Assembly: GCA_031267825.1 (NCBI GenBank)
Contig: JAIRYJ010000007.1
Span: forward strand, 161,640-225,639
Source of the DNA: Bifidobacteriaceae bacterium
GTDB taxonomy: Bacteria > Actinomycetota > Actinomycetes > Actinomycetales > WQXJ01
Direction: 5' to 3'
Length of the DNA: 64,000 nt
Numbering within the stretch: position 1 is the first letter of the stretch; each line of letters begins with the position of its first letter. This document shows, one piece after another, positions 8,421 to 16,093 of the stretch. The notes beneath the pieces are model-generated. The model made no database searches and was not told where the DNA came from. It saw only the letters and a program-made list of their open reading frames with translations. The translations under genes and the position numbers were made by a program.

Positions 8421-9329
8421 GTGTCGCAGTTGCCGCCCGGCGATTCCCCCGGGGACAGTTTTCCTGGGCCCGGTGCTGGGCGGTTTCCTGTTCCGGGGCC
8501 TGAAGGTTTCTCTCCGGCGGGTGCTTTTCCGGATGAGTATCCGGCGGGTGCTTTTCCGGCTGAGCCTCTGCCCGGATACCTGCCCGGATCACCACCGGTG
8601 TACCTTCCTGAACCAGCGCGATGGCCGAGCCCTGAAGATTTCTCTCCTGCCGGTACTTATTCGGTTGAGCCGCCCGCTCCCGCCGAGGACGCTCCAGTCC
8701 AGGCCGGGAGTTCTTGGCCTCAAGATGGGGTCTTCTTGCCACAGGACCAGGCCGCTGTTTCGCCCTTCGTTCAGCAAGTTTCGCCCGCACCGCCCCCGCC
8801 TTATTCAGCTCCAGACTGGCCTGGTGCGGCCGGGCTGACCGCATCACCGCAGCTAGCGCCGGGAGCGCCAGTGTCAGGTTCGTTAGGCACGCAGTTTCAG
8901 ATCGCACCGGGTGCTCCGCTGTCCCAGTTTTCCTTGGGAGGGCCTGCCGCCCACTATTCGGTCTTGCCGTCCACGCCGTTCGCCAGTTCACAGCCGACGC
9001 GTTACCGGACGGAGCCGTCCATCGCCGCAGCCGATTCCGCCAACTGGATGGGTTTGCTAGGGCTGCTGCTCTCAGCGGCAGGCCTCATCTGGATGCTCTG
9101 GGGAAGGTCTGAAGTGGCCGCCTTTGTCCTAATCGGCATTGGGATTGTCCCGATTGTGACTGGAATTGTTTACGGTCACAGAGGGCTCAAGGCGGTCAAA
9201 CAAGGCCGGGCAAGAAACCGTCTGATAACGACGGTTGGCTTAGTCCTGGGCTACCTCGCGTTGGGCGTTTGGCTGGTAACCACGGCGGGAATAGTGATCC
9301 TTTTCATTCAGCTCATGTCGTATCTGTAG
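8421..9329 (+). CDS. Proline-rich membrane protein with C-terminal DUF4190 region
   Basis: A 302-residue protein with a long disordered cytosolic N-terminus (about 200 residues of Pro, Ser, Ala and Gly) and two to three membrane helices at the C-terminus. The first helix is LLGLLLSAAGLIWMLW and a second pair follows GHRGLKAVKQGRARN. That loop and helix layout matches DUF4190, a domain of unknown function common in actinomycetes. The GTG start at 8421 has GGAGG nine bases upstream. The N-terminal region holds degenerate repeats (FPDEYPAGAFPAEPLPGY), probably expanded by slippage. Role unknown. Confidence 0.75.
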   Translation: MSQLPPGDSPGDSFPGPGAGRFPVPGPEGFSPAGAFPDEYPAGAFPAEPLPGYLPGSPPVYLPEPARWPSPEDFSPAGTYSVEPPAPAEDAPVQAGSSWPQDGVFLPQDQAAVSPFVQQVSPAPPPPYSAPDWPGAAGLTASPQLAPGAPVSGSLGTQFQIAPGAPLSQFSLGGPAAHYSVLPSTPFASSQPTRYRTEPSIAAADSANWMGLLGLLLSAAGLIWMLWGRSEVAAFVLIGIGIVPIVTGIVYGHRGLKAVKQGRARNRLITTVGLVLGYLALGVWLVTTAGIVILFIQLMSYL

Positions 9330-9456
9330 TCTGACTTGTTCGCCAGGTTTTGCTCTTTTACCTGCCTGAATGGTGTGGCGTGGGGTGGTGCGGGATTGGC
9401 CGAGGCCGTAGGAGAGCACCTGCGGCCTCTAGGTGGGCAAGGTTAGGATCGCTGCC

Positions 9457-10410
9457 ATGGAAACGTGGAACCCGGACGGCCCCGACTCTAAACCGCCGAG
9501 CCCGGACGGCCCCGGCCCAGGCTTGTGGAAACCGGACGGGCCCGACTTAGTCATTCTGGGGGACAATGGCGCTGTCTTGCCTGATCTGCCAGATGCCACT
9601 TTCCGGATGATCTACCTTGATCCGCCTTTCAATACCGGTAAGACTCAAACCCGGCAGAGCCTCAAGACCGCTCGCTCTGAATCCGGGCGGCGCATCGGTT
9701 TCAAGGGACAGTCCTATGAGACGGTCAAAGGAATTGTCACGTCCTACAATGACGCCTTCGGCGATTACTGGGCGTTCTTGGAACCTCGGCTAGAACAGGC
9801 CTGGCGGCTGCTGACGGCTGATGGGACGCTTTACCTCCACCTTGATTACCGCGAAAGTCATTACGCGAAGGTGCTGCTTGACCACATGTTTGGCCGGGAT
9901 TGTTTCTTGAATGAAATCATCTGGGCTTACGACTATGGTGCCCGCAGCACCAGAAAATGGCCTACCAAGCACGACACGATCCTGGTTTACGTCAAGAATC
10001 CGAAGAATTACTTTTTCAGCGATGCGGAGGTCGAACGTGAACCGTATATGGCGCCTGGCCTTGTAACCAAGGAGAAAGCCGCCCGAGGCAAACTGCCGAC
10101 TGATGTCTGGTGGCATACGATCGTCTCACCGACAGGCAAAGAGAAGACCGGTTACGCCACACAGAAGCCGGAGGCGGTGGTGCGCCGGATGGTCGCTGCC
10201 AGCAGCCAGCCAGGTGATTGGGTGCTCGATTTCTTCGCCGGCAGTGGCACGCTTGGCGCTGTGGCCAGGCAAATCGGACGGCGGTTTGTTCTGGTGGACA
10301 GTAACGCTGAGGCGTTCGCTGTCATGAAGCGCCGCCTTGGGCGGGCGATCGCCGGTCCGCGCGGCGAGTCCACCAGCACCGTCAAGTTCATCACCGTCGC
10401 GGGTCATTAG
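9457..10410 (+). CDS. Site-specific DNA methyltransferase, beta class (N6-adenine or N4-cytosine)
   Basis: This is a DNA amino-methyltransferase of 317 residues. Catalytic motif DPPFNTG comes near the N-terminus, and the SAM-binding motif (VLDFFAGSGTLGAVA) near the C-terminus. That order defines the beta group, which includes type III Mod subunits and many solitary enzymes. YATQKPEAVVRRMV, just before the SAM motif, is also typical. DPPF favours adenine as the substrate. The start is ATG at 9457 behind GGTTAGGA. The first 30 residues are a repetitive, non-catalytic leader built on PDGP. No restriction partner is visible on either side, so it is probably solitary. Target unknown. Confidence 0.88.
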   Translation: METWNPDGPDSKPPSPDGPGPGLWKPDGPDLVILGDNGAVLPDLPDATFRMIYLDPPFNTGKTQTRQSLKTARSESGRRIGFKGQSYETVKGIVTSYNDAFGDYWAFLEPRLEQAWRLLTADGTLYLHLDYRESHYAKVLLDHMFGRDCFLNEIIWAYDYGARSTRKWPTKHDTILVYVKNPKNYFFSDAEVEREPYMAPGLVTKEKAARGKLPTDVWWHTIVSPTGKEKTGYATQKPEAVVRRMVAASSQPGDWVLDFFAGSGTLGAVARQIGRRFVLVDSNAEAFAVMKRRLGRAIAGPRGESTSTVKFITVAGH

Positions 10411-10465
10411 TTGGGCGGACCCGCCGGTACGTCTTGCGTCAGCTTTCGCTCGGTTTGGGTGGTTT

Positions 10466-10479
10466 GGACGATGCCGTCC
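10466..10479. repeat. Dispersed motif GGACGATGCCGTCC, intergenic copy
   Basis: A perfect copy of the 14-base near-palindrome (arms GGACG and CGTCC around ATGC), in the convergent gap between the methyltransferase and the next minus-strand gene. It is preceded by TGGGTGGTTT, which also precedes the 8196 copy. Confidence 0.6.
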
Positions 10480-10561
10480 CTACCAGTTGCCCAGTACGGC
10501 CAGTCCGCTGGGAAGAGTGAGCCCGCGAAGGGCGTTGTCCAAAATCCTTCGGCTATTAGAG

Positions 10562-11494
10562 TCAGGGCCGCGGCCCAGCTGGGTGGTTGACGACATGTTC
10601 GGCGATGGCGCCATCAATGTTGAGGCGGATTTTGTCGCTGGAGGGATCTTGTGGCGGCAGTGACAGTAGCTCAACTATCCCATCTGGAGCGTAGTAGAAG
10701 GCGTAGGGGCAAACCCAGTCGCCTTCTTCGGCTGACCGCTTACCCATGGCCCAGGTTAGCTGGGCGAACTGGTTCAGTGCGATCGCCCAGCCATCGCGGA
10801 TGATCTGGTAAACCAAGGTGTTGCTGCGCGGGATGGCGAAGGCTAAGCCGAAGGGTGCCGGGCCGGTGACGGCCGGAACCAAGGCAGCAAGATTGGCGGC
10901 TTTGGAAGCGATGAAAACCGATTCGCCGGTGATCTCCCAGATCTGGCCGGAATCATCCAGGGCGACGTGCTGATCGAAAGGCTCGGCATCGGTGTTGGCC
11001 TGGCCTTGGGCGAACAGTTCATCTAGCGGTAATGCCAGATTGTCGACTGAGTCCTCAGTTAAACGCAATAGGGCTTCCGAATAGTCGAGGCACAAGATTT
11101 GTCCAACAAGGCTGAACGGTCGGCGGGCGTAAGGGTATGGTTCTAGGCCGCCGTACATGCTTGAGATTAGGCGTGTACGTATCCGTTGACGCAGTTCCGC
11201 CGCGTCCATTTCGGCGGGGTCTGGCAGGTCGATTACGGCAAGGGTGGAATCGACCCATCGTTCGATCATCTCCGCCAGGTCTTTTGGGGTGGTTTGGGCG
11301 GCGGTGGCGTAGAGCCGGTTCAGGCTGTAGAACTGGTCACCGGAGAAGACCACATAGTCGTGGCCTTCTTCAGTGGTTATCCGCCCGTCCCGGCCCCGCT
11401 TGGCCAGTTCTCCCATGACCGCCTGGCGGACCATTTCTGGCCGCACGCCTCCGATCTGTCCCGCGCGGTGTCCTTTGCGTTTGAAAAGTGCCAT
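10562..11494 (-). CDS. Conserved-looking cytosolic protein, family not recognised
   Basis: A 310-residue soluble protein with no signal peptide or membrane segment. The start is taken at the ATG at 11494, with AGGAG seven bases upstream; a longer frame to 11539 has no ribosome site. The opening is basic (MALFKRKGHRAGQIGG). The rest is mixed alpha/beta with a hydrophobic core (GLAFAIPRSNTLVYQIIRDG) and no enzyme motif I can name. It stands alone, convergent with the methyltransferase and divergent from an epimerase-like gene. A second unrecognised soluble protein (12885-13670) lies nearby, with no obvious similarity between the two. Confidence 0.7.
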   Translation of the reverse strand: MALFKRKGHRAGQIGGVRPEMVRQAVMGELAKRGRDGRITTEEGHDYVVFSGDQFYSLNRLYATAAQTTPKDLAEMIERWVDSTLAVIDLPDPAEMDAAELRQRIRTRLISSMYGGLEPYPYARRPFSLVGQILCLDYSEALLRLTEDSVDNLALPLDELFAQGQANTDAEPFDQHVALDDSGQIWEITGESVFIASKAANLAALVPAVTGPAPFGLAFAIPRSNTLVYQIIRDGWAIALNQFAQLTWAMGKRSAEEGDWVCPYAFYYAPDGIVELLSLPPQDPSSDKIRLNIDGAIAEHVVNHPAGPRP

Positions 11495-11564
11495 GTCGGT
11501 TCTCCTATCTTGGCGAGTCAAAGCAATTGTCCCAGTCATGGTTCAAGAGCGGAATGAACTGCCC

Positions 11565-11637
11565 GATAGTTTGATGTCGAGGCAACCGCAAACTAATTCC
11601 TCCGGGGAATTAAGTGTCGGATAGTTTGATGTCGAGG
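11565..11637. repeat. Compound repeat element, copy A (18-mer, palindrome, 18-mer)
   Basis: GATAGTTTGATGTCGAGG occurs at 11565-11582 and again at 11620-11637. Between them, at 11591-11612, lies a sequence almost identical to the palindrome AACTAATTCC-N5-GGAATTAGTT. The same two building blocks recur in inverted order and orientation at 48775-48854. It sits between two divergent genes, upstream of the SDR gene. Confidence 0.7.
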
Positions 11638-11743
11638 TAATGGGAGCGGCGGCCAACCGACAACCCAGGAACCCAGTGACGTTGGGCGCCAGGGACCGCT
11701 CTGAGATGGCCAAAGGGTTGGCAACGCGGAAGACTAGTGGGCC

Positions 11744-12799
11744 ATGAAGATCCTTTTGCTGGGTGGTACCCAGTGGGTTGGTCGCGCCTTGGCGGAGGCT
11801 TGCCTCGGAGCGGGTCACAGTGTCACTTGTGTGGCGCGGGGCGCTGATGTGCCCGCTGGCGCGAAGCTGGTGCGGGCCGATCGTTATAACCGCGGGGCAT
11901 TGGCCACCGTTGCCGCCAGCTCCTGGGACGCCGTCTTGGATGTTGCCACCCAACCGGGGCATGTCCGCCGGGCGGTACGTGATCTGTCAGGCGTGGCGGG
12001 CCTTTACCTGTTCGTTTCGACTTGCGGTGTTTACGCCTCGCTGGCTGAGGCCGGCGTTGACGAGGCCGCACCAGTGGTGGAACCGCTGAGCTGCGATGTG
12101 ATGCCATCACTGGATCAATATGGGTCGGCCAAGGTGGCGTGTGAGCTGGCGGTGCGTCAAGGGTTCGGCCCGGCCCGGTCCTTGATTGTGCGGCCAGGCC
12201 TGATTGGCGGGCCGGGTGATCCGACAGGACGGACAACCTATTGGCCAGCTCGTTTCGCCTGGCCGGTCGGTGGCGGCAAGCAGGTGCTGGTGCCGGATGA
12301 GCCGGACCTCCCGACGTCCGTCATAGACGTGCGTGACTTGGCCGCTTGGATTGTCCGCCTACTTCAGGCCGCGGCGGAAGCTGATGGCGCGGCCGATGGA
12401 TCGGCCGCGACCGGTCAAGGCCGCGTGTACAACGCGGTGGGTGATTCTGTGCCACTCGGCCGTCACCTTGAATTGGCCCGGTCGGCCGCTCAATCAGACG
12501 CTGAGATGGTCCGGGCCAGTTCCGCTTGGCTGATCGAACACGGAGTGTCACCGTGGTCTGGTCTACGATCCTTGCCGTTGTGGCTGACTGATGATCGGCT
12601 GCGCGGCCTGGGTTGCTTGTCGAATGCCCAGGCCCGCGCGGCGGGCCTGGTTCTGCGGCCGTTGGCTCAGACCCTGGCCGATTCTCTCCGCCAGATCAGG
12701 CCGGGCGGCTCGCCGTTTGTTGGTCGGCGGGCCGCTCCGGCTGGTTTGAGTGATATGTATGAGTTGCCGTTGCTAATTGAACTGGCTCAGACCGCATGA
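11744..12799 (+). CDS. NAD(P)-dependent epimerase/dehydratase family protein (extended SDR)
   Basis: A 351-residue extended short-chain dehydrogenase. The N-terminus has the Rossmann strand and glycine loop MKILLLGGTQWVGRALA. A Ser/Thr strand (LYLFVSTCGVYAS) and the catalytic Tyr-x-x-x-Lys appear as YGSAK near residue 127. The domain resembles reductases of the isoflavone/epimerase kind that act on nucleotide sugars or small metabolites; the substrate cannot be deduced. It is a single gene, convergent with the next hypothetical gene. Expression may be influenced by the compound repeat upstream. There is no clear ribosome site beyond a weak GACTAGTGG. Confidence 0.8.
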   Translation: MKILLLGGTQWVGRALAEACLGAGHSVTCVARGADVPAGAKLVRADRYNRGALATVAASSWDAVLDVATQPGHVRRAVRDLSGVAGLYLFVSTCGVYASLAEAGVDEAAPVVEPLSCDVMPSLDQYGSAKVACELAVRQGFGPARSLIVRPGLIGGPGDPTGRTTYWPARFAWPVGGGKQVLVPDEPDLPTSVIDVRDLAAWIVRLLQAAAEADGAADGSAATGQGRVYNAVGDSVPLGRHLELARSAAQSDAEMVRASSAWLIEHGVSPWSGLRSLPLWLTDDRLRGLGCLSNAQARAAGLVLRPLAQTLADSLRQIRPGGSPFVGRRAAPAGLSDMYELPLLIELAQTA

Positions 12800-12884
12800 A
12801 CCCGGCCGACCGCGGTCAGTTGGTTCAGGCCGGTTGAGATCGGCGGCCCGTGGTTGGCCGGTTCAGGCCGGAGTTGGGGTTGGT

Positions 12885-13670
12885 TCAGGCTGGCAGCATC
12901 GGCAAGTGAGCCATTGGCACGGCACACTCGATCGCCAGGGCGACTGCAGCGTCTGGGGGAATGACGGACTGGGCTTGATCAATCGCCTGCTGCAGTGCGA
13001 TGGCGTATAGAACTGGCCATTCCTCGGGTATGGCGCAGCACAGGCCGAGCAGTGGCAGGAACCGTGGCCACGCGTGTTGTACGATGTCAAGAGCTGAATT
13101 GTGGCCGAGTGAGAGGCCTTGCGGTAGGCGCGGCTGGCCGAATTCGGGGCTGCCGATCGACTTGGCGACATGCTGCACAGTGTCTAGGACATCAGGCATG
13201 GGTTGGTCAGTCTTGGCTTTACCGATCGCCAAAGTTAGGCCCCAGACCGAGTATTGGTCTTCAAGCAGCAGCTTGTTCATTGGGTCGCTAAACGGGTAGG
13301 TGGTGCCGTCATCGGTCTGCACCAGCGCGAACACGCTTTGAACCGGATGGCGGCCGTTGACGACTAGTGATTCCCAGGTGGCGGCCTGGCAAGCGAATCC
13401 GCTCAGCATGGCGGGAACACCGACCAATAGTTCCGCCCGCACACCGTGCGGGTCGGTTTGCAGGACTTTGATCAAGCTACGTAGCAGCAGCGTGGCGCCG
13501 GTCTTGACGCCAATCATCGCGTCGGTTTCGCGTTGCAGGCGGATCTGACGGCCGAAGGCCTGGTCAGCGGCGGGAAATTGAGGATCGTCAGGAGATGGTG
13601 GCGCGGTCGGGAGCATTGGCCGGACTGGCCAAGGCGATGGCTCGCCGAACTGAGGTGGAGTGGCTGTCAT
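12885..13670 (-). CDS. Hypothetical soluble protein
   Basis: A 261-residue protein with a Pro-rich leader (residues 1-35) followed by an alpha/beta region that lacks membrane spans and recognisable catalytic motifs. Two stretches that look structured are MIGVKTGATLLLRSLIKVLQ and AMLSGFACQAATWESLVV. The start ATG at 13670 follows GGGGAACGCC, a weak ribosome site. It is divergent from the zinc protein AztD and convergent with the SDR gene. The gap to the SDR holds a triple degenerate repeat of GGTTCAGGCCGG (12820-12895). I do not recognise the family. Confidence 0.6.
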   Translation of the reverse strand: MTATPPQFGEPSPWPVRPMLPTAPPSPDDPQFPAADQAFGRQIRLQRETDAMIGVKTGATLLLRSLIKVLQTDPHGVRAELLVGVPAMLSGFACQAATWESLVVNGRHPVQSVFALVQTDDGTTYPFSDPMNKLLLEDQYSVWGLTLAIGKAKTDQPMPDVLDTVQHVAKSIGSPEFGQPRLPQGLSLGHNSALDIVQHAWPRFLPLLGLCCAIPEEWPVLYAIALQQAIDQAQSVIPPDAAVALAIECAVPMAHLPMLPA

Positions 13671-13766
13671 GGCGTTCCCCTTCCGCTGCCCCGTGGCGTG
13701 GAGTTCCTGCTAACAGGCTATCTCTCGGCGGGCGAGCCACCCAAACCCGGGCCCAATGAGAATGAG

Positions 13767-13785
13767 AATGCGAATGAGTCGCATT
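13767..13785. promoter_or_regulatory. Inverted repeat upstream of aztD, candidate zinc-regulator (Zur) box
   Basis: AATGCGA and TCGCATT form a perfect inverted repeat across five bases, inside an A/T-richer stretch that also contains TGAGAATGAGAATG. The AATG/CATT arms resemble Fur-family (Zur) boxes. It lies about 170 bases upstream of a zinc-handling lipoprotein gene, which is the reason for the assignment. No Zur gene is in the window. Confidence 0.4.
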
Positions 13786-13952
13786 AGCGTGTTATGATTC
13801 CTCCGGTTGATCAGGCGGCCCAACCGCCAGGTAGGTAAGCCGCCAAACGGCCGGTCGCTCTTGACGGCTCCCGGTCGGCACAGCCGTTGGCCGACCAATC
13901 CGGCGGTCCAGCGTCAACTGGTCAGCCGCTCCAGCAAACCAACCGAAAGGAG

Positions 13953-15305
13953 ATGCGAGTCTGCTCGCACCGCGAAATGCAAAAGGCAGCCCCAACTTTC
14001 AAACCAATCCATCCTTCGGCCGCGCCGCGGGCCAGATTCTGGGCCGCAGCCCTAGCCGCAGGAACGATCACCCTGTCACTTAGCGGCTGCGGAACTCAAG
14101 CCGAACCCGAAACCGGTGGGTCGGCATCGTCCACGGCGCAAGAAGAAACCTACGAATCAGACGCCGCTGAAGTAGCGGCCGCCGCCCCCCGGCTCGTCAT
14201 CACCTACGACGGCGGCCTCCAAGTACTCGACGCCCTAACCCTCGAACTAGTCGCTGACCTGCCACTAGATGGCTTCAACCGGGTCAACCCAGCCGGCGAC
14301 CAGCGCCACGTCATGGTCTCGGTCGGGGGCGGCTTCAGACTGCTGGACAGCGGTTCCTACGCCGTCGCCCACGGCGATCACGCGCACTACTACGCTGCCG
14401 CGCCAATCCTGGAGGACGGGATCGCCTACCCGGCCGAACGCCCAGGCCACGTTGTGCCGCACGACGATCTGACCGCCCTATTCGATGACGCGACCGGCCA
14501 CGTTGTGATCCTCGAAGCTGATGACCTCGACAATGTTGTCCGCCAATACCAGGCTCCGGCAGCCCATCACGGCGTGGCGGTGGCCTTACCAGACGGGACG
14601 CTGCTCGTCTCGCAGGGCACAGAAGAGTCCCGCAACGGGTTGGTTGCCCTAGACGCGGACGATGCCGTCCAAGCGGAATCCAGCCAATGCCCGGGTATTC
14701 ACGGGGAAGGCGTGGCTTCAGGGGAGGCCGCGGTCTTTGGCTGCCAAGGTGGCGCCCTGATCTATTCCGACGGGACGATCAGCTTCAGCCCAGCCCCAGA
14801 GGCCGACGGCCAGATCAGCACCCTGGCTGCGACTGAGGATTCGGCGGTGGCACTAGGTAACTATCAAGTGGCCGGGTCGGATGCTCCAGCTACCCGAGTC
14901 TCGCTCATCGACACGGCCGCCAAATCGGTTGTGACAGTTGATATTGGTGTGCCCTATTCTGGCCGAGGCTTGGCACGGACTGATGACGGCGTGGCGTTGG
15001 TCTTAGGCACCGACGGCAAACTGCATCTGATTGATCCGGATTCAGCTCAGGAAACAGCCGCTTACCAGGTGATTGATCCGTTTGAGCTGCCGCAAAACTG
15101 GCAGGATCCGGTACCTGGCCTGCTGGTGCTGGAAGGCATGGTTTATGTGACTGATCCGGCCACGCGATCGATCCAGATTGTTGATCCAGCCACTGGGTCG
15201 ATCTGGCGCTCGGGCAAGATCAGCGTGGTTCCGAATGAGATGGCTGGTGTCAGTGGTCTAGGCGCCGGAGAACACGACCACTCTGACCACGAGGAAGAAG
15301 ACTAA
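13953..15305 (+). CDS. aztD: Zinc metallochaperone AztD family lipoprotein
   Basis: AztD is an extracytoplasmic beta-propeller that binds zinc and passes it to the solute-binding protein of the AztABC importer. This 450-residue form has a lipoprotein signal with lipobox S-L-S-G-C (about residue 48). Family stretches follow: ITYDGGLQVLDALTLELVADL, DGFNRVNPAGDQRHVMVS, the His-rich HGDHAHYYAA and QCPGIHGEGVASGEAAVFGC. The C-terminus is a His/Asp zinc-binding tail (HDHSDHEEED). The ATG at 13953 touches the AAAGGAG ribosome site, so the true start may be ATG 13977 or an upstream TTG at 13887. No aztABC genes are nearby, so it would serve a transporter elsewhere. A perfect hairpin terminator follows. 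Confidence 0.82.
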   Translation: MRVCSHREMQKAAPTFKPIHPSAAPRARFWAAALAAGTITLSLSGCGTQAEPETGGSASSTAQEETYESDAAEVAAAAPRLVITYDGGLQVLDALTLELVADLPLDGFNRVNPAGDQRHVMVSVGGGFRLLDSGSYAVAHGDHAHYYAAAPILEDGIAYPAERPGHVVPHDDLTALFDDATGHVVILEADDLDNVVRQYQAPAAHHGVAVALPDGTLLVSQGTEESRNGLVALDADDAVQAESSQCPGIHGEGVASGEAAVFGCQGGALIYSDGTISFSPAPEADGQISTLAATEDSAVALGNYQVAGSDAPATRVSLIDTAAKSVVTVDIGVPYSGRGLARTDDGVALVLGTDGKLHLIDPDSAQETAAYQVIDPFELPQNWQDPVPGLLVLEGMVYVTDPATRSIQIVDPATGSIWRSGKISVVPNEMAGVSGLGAGEHDHSDHEEED

Positions 15306-15363
15306 CTGGGTCTGCCTCTGGGGCCGTGGCTAGGGGCGCGGTCCCAGAGGCTAGTGGTGGTGG

Positions 15364-15392
15364 CGGGGCCGGGCGCGCTGTGCCCGGCCCCG
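15364..15392 (+). terminator. Strong hairpin downstream of aztD
   Basis: An 11-bp perfect stem (CGGGGCCGGGC with GCCCGGCCCCG) around a 7-base loop, 58 bases after the aztD stop. It is followed by only a few T residues, as is common in GC-rich actinomycetes. Confidence 0.7.
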
Positions 15393-15451
15393 TATGGTTT
15401 GTGGCGGCGGAAGCTGGCCGGTCTAGTGGGTCGGCGTGTAGCGTTACCCGC

Positions 15452-16072
15452 ATGAGTCAACTGGCAATTGATTGGAGCCAATACTCCGGAGCGTTGGGTC
15501 GGCTCATCGCCGGGGCGTTCGTCGTCACCATTGGGATCGTGTTGACCACGCTGGTAAGGCGCTTGCGGCGGCGCCGTCTGGAACGAGGCGTCAGCATCGC
15601 ACCCAGGCCCGATGGGTCTTTGTTCACGGTTAAGTATGGCAAGTGGCAAAGCCGGGCGCTGACTGTGGTGGCCGTATCAGTCGGATTGATCGGCGCCTTC
15701 ATGGCTGTCATGGGGTTTGCCACACGCGAAGGGGATTCAGGCGTTGAAATGGCCTGGGTTGGGCTGTCGATGGTCGCTTTGAGTGTGGTGTTGGTCGACA
15801 TGGCGGCCAGAGTGAAACGCTTCCAGGTCGATGGCTACGCTGATTGCCTGGTAGTTCAGCCGATGTACGGCTCTCCACGTCAGCTAACACCAGGACAGTT
15901 CACCGCTTTCAAAGCCGAGGGCTCAAGGGTTGGTGGTATCCGGGTCTTGGCTGGCCGCAAGGCTGTGCTGACCATGACCCGGTTGGCCCAAGGCTACGAG
16001 AACGCTTTGATTTGGTTACAGGCGGTGCGGCCGGATCTGGAAGTGCCGGCCGGTTCTGAACCACTGATCTGA
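15452..16072 (+). CDS. Two- to three-helix membrane protein, function unknown
   Basis: A 206-residue protein taken from the ATG at 15452; the frame is open upstream, but that part only repeats the terminator region. Helices are predicted at about 12-35 (LIAGAFVVTIGIVLTTLV), 67-90 (ALTVVAVSVGLIGAFMAVMGF) and 98-118 (VGLSMVALSVVLVDMAA). The last 85 residues form a soluble domain of beta-strand character that resembles a small PH-like fold; this is a guess. It is convergent with fructuronate reductase, 21 bases away, and follows the aztD terminator, so it has its own promoter. Confidence 0.7.
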   Translation: MSQLAIDWSQYSGALGRLIAGAFVVTIGIVLTTLVRRLRRRRLERGVSIAPRPDGSLFTVKYGKWQSRALTVVAVSVGLIGAFMAVMGFATREGDSGVEMAWVGLSMVALSVVLVDMAARVKRFQVDGYADCLVVQPMYGSPRQLTPGQFTAFKAEGSRVGGIRVLAGRKAVLTMTRLAQGYENALIWLQAVRPDLEVPAGSEPLI

Positions 16073-16093
16073 AGGGTGCCGCCCAACACTCTT

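Noticed and set aside
8023..8991. 322-codon open frame on the minus strand
   Set aside because: It is antisense to the Pro-rich DUF4190 gene, composed of Arg, Pro, Thr and Gln from GC-rich third positions, and has no ribosome site.
6440..10410. A restriction-modification or BREX/DISARM island
   Set aside because: Only methyltransferases are present; no endonuclease, helicase or PglX/Z-like gene was seen.
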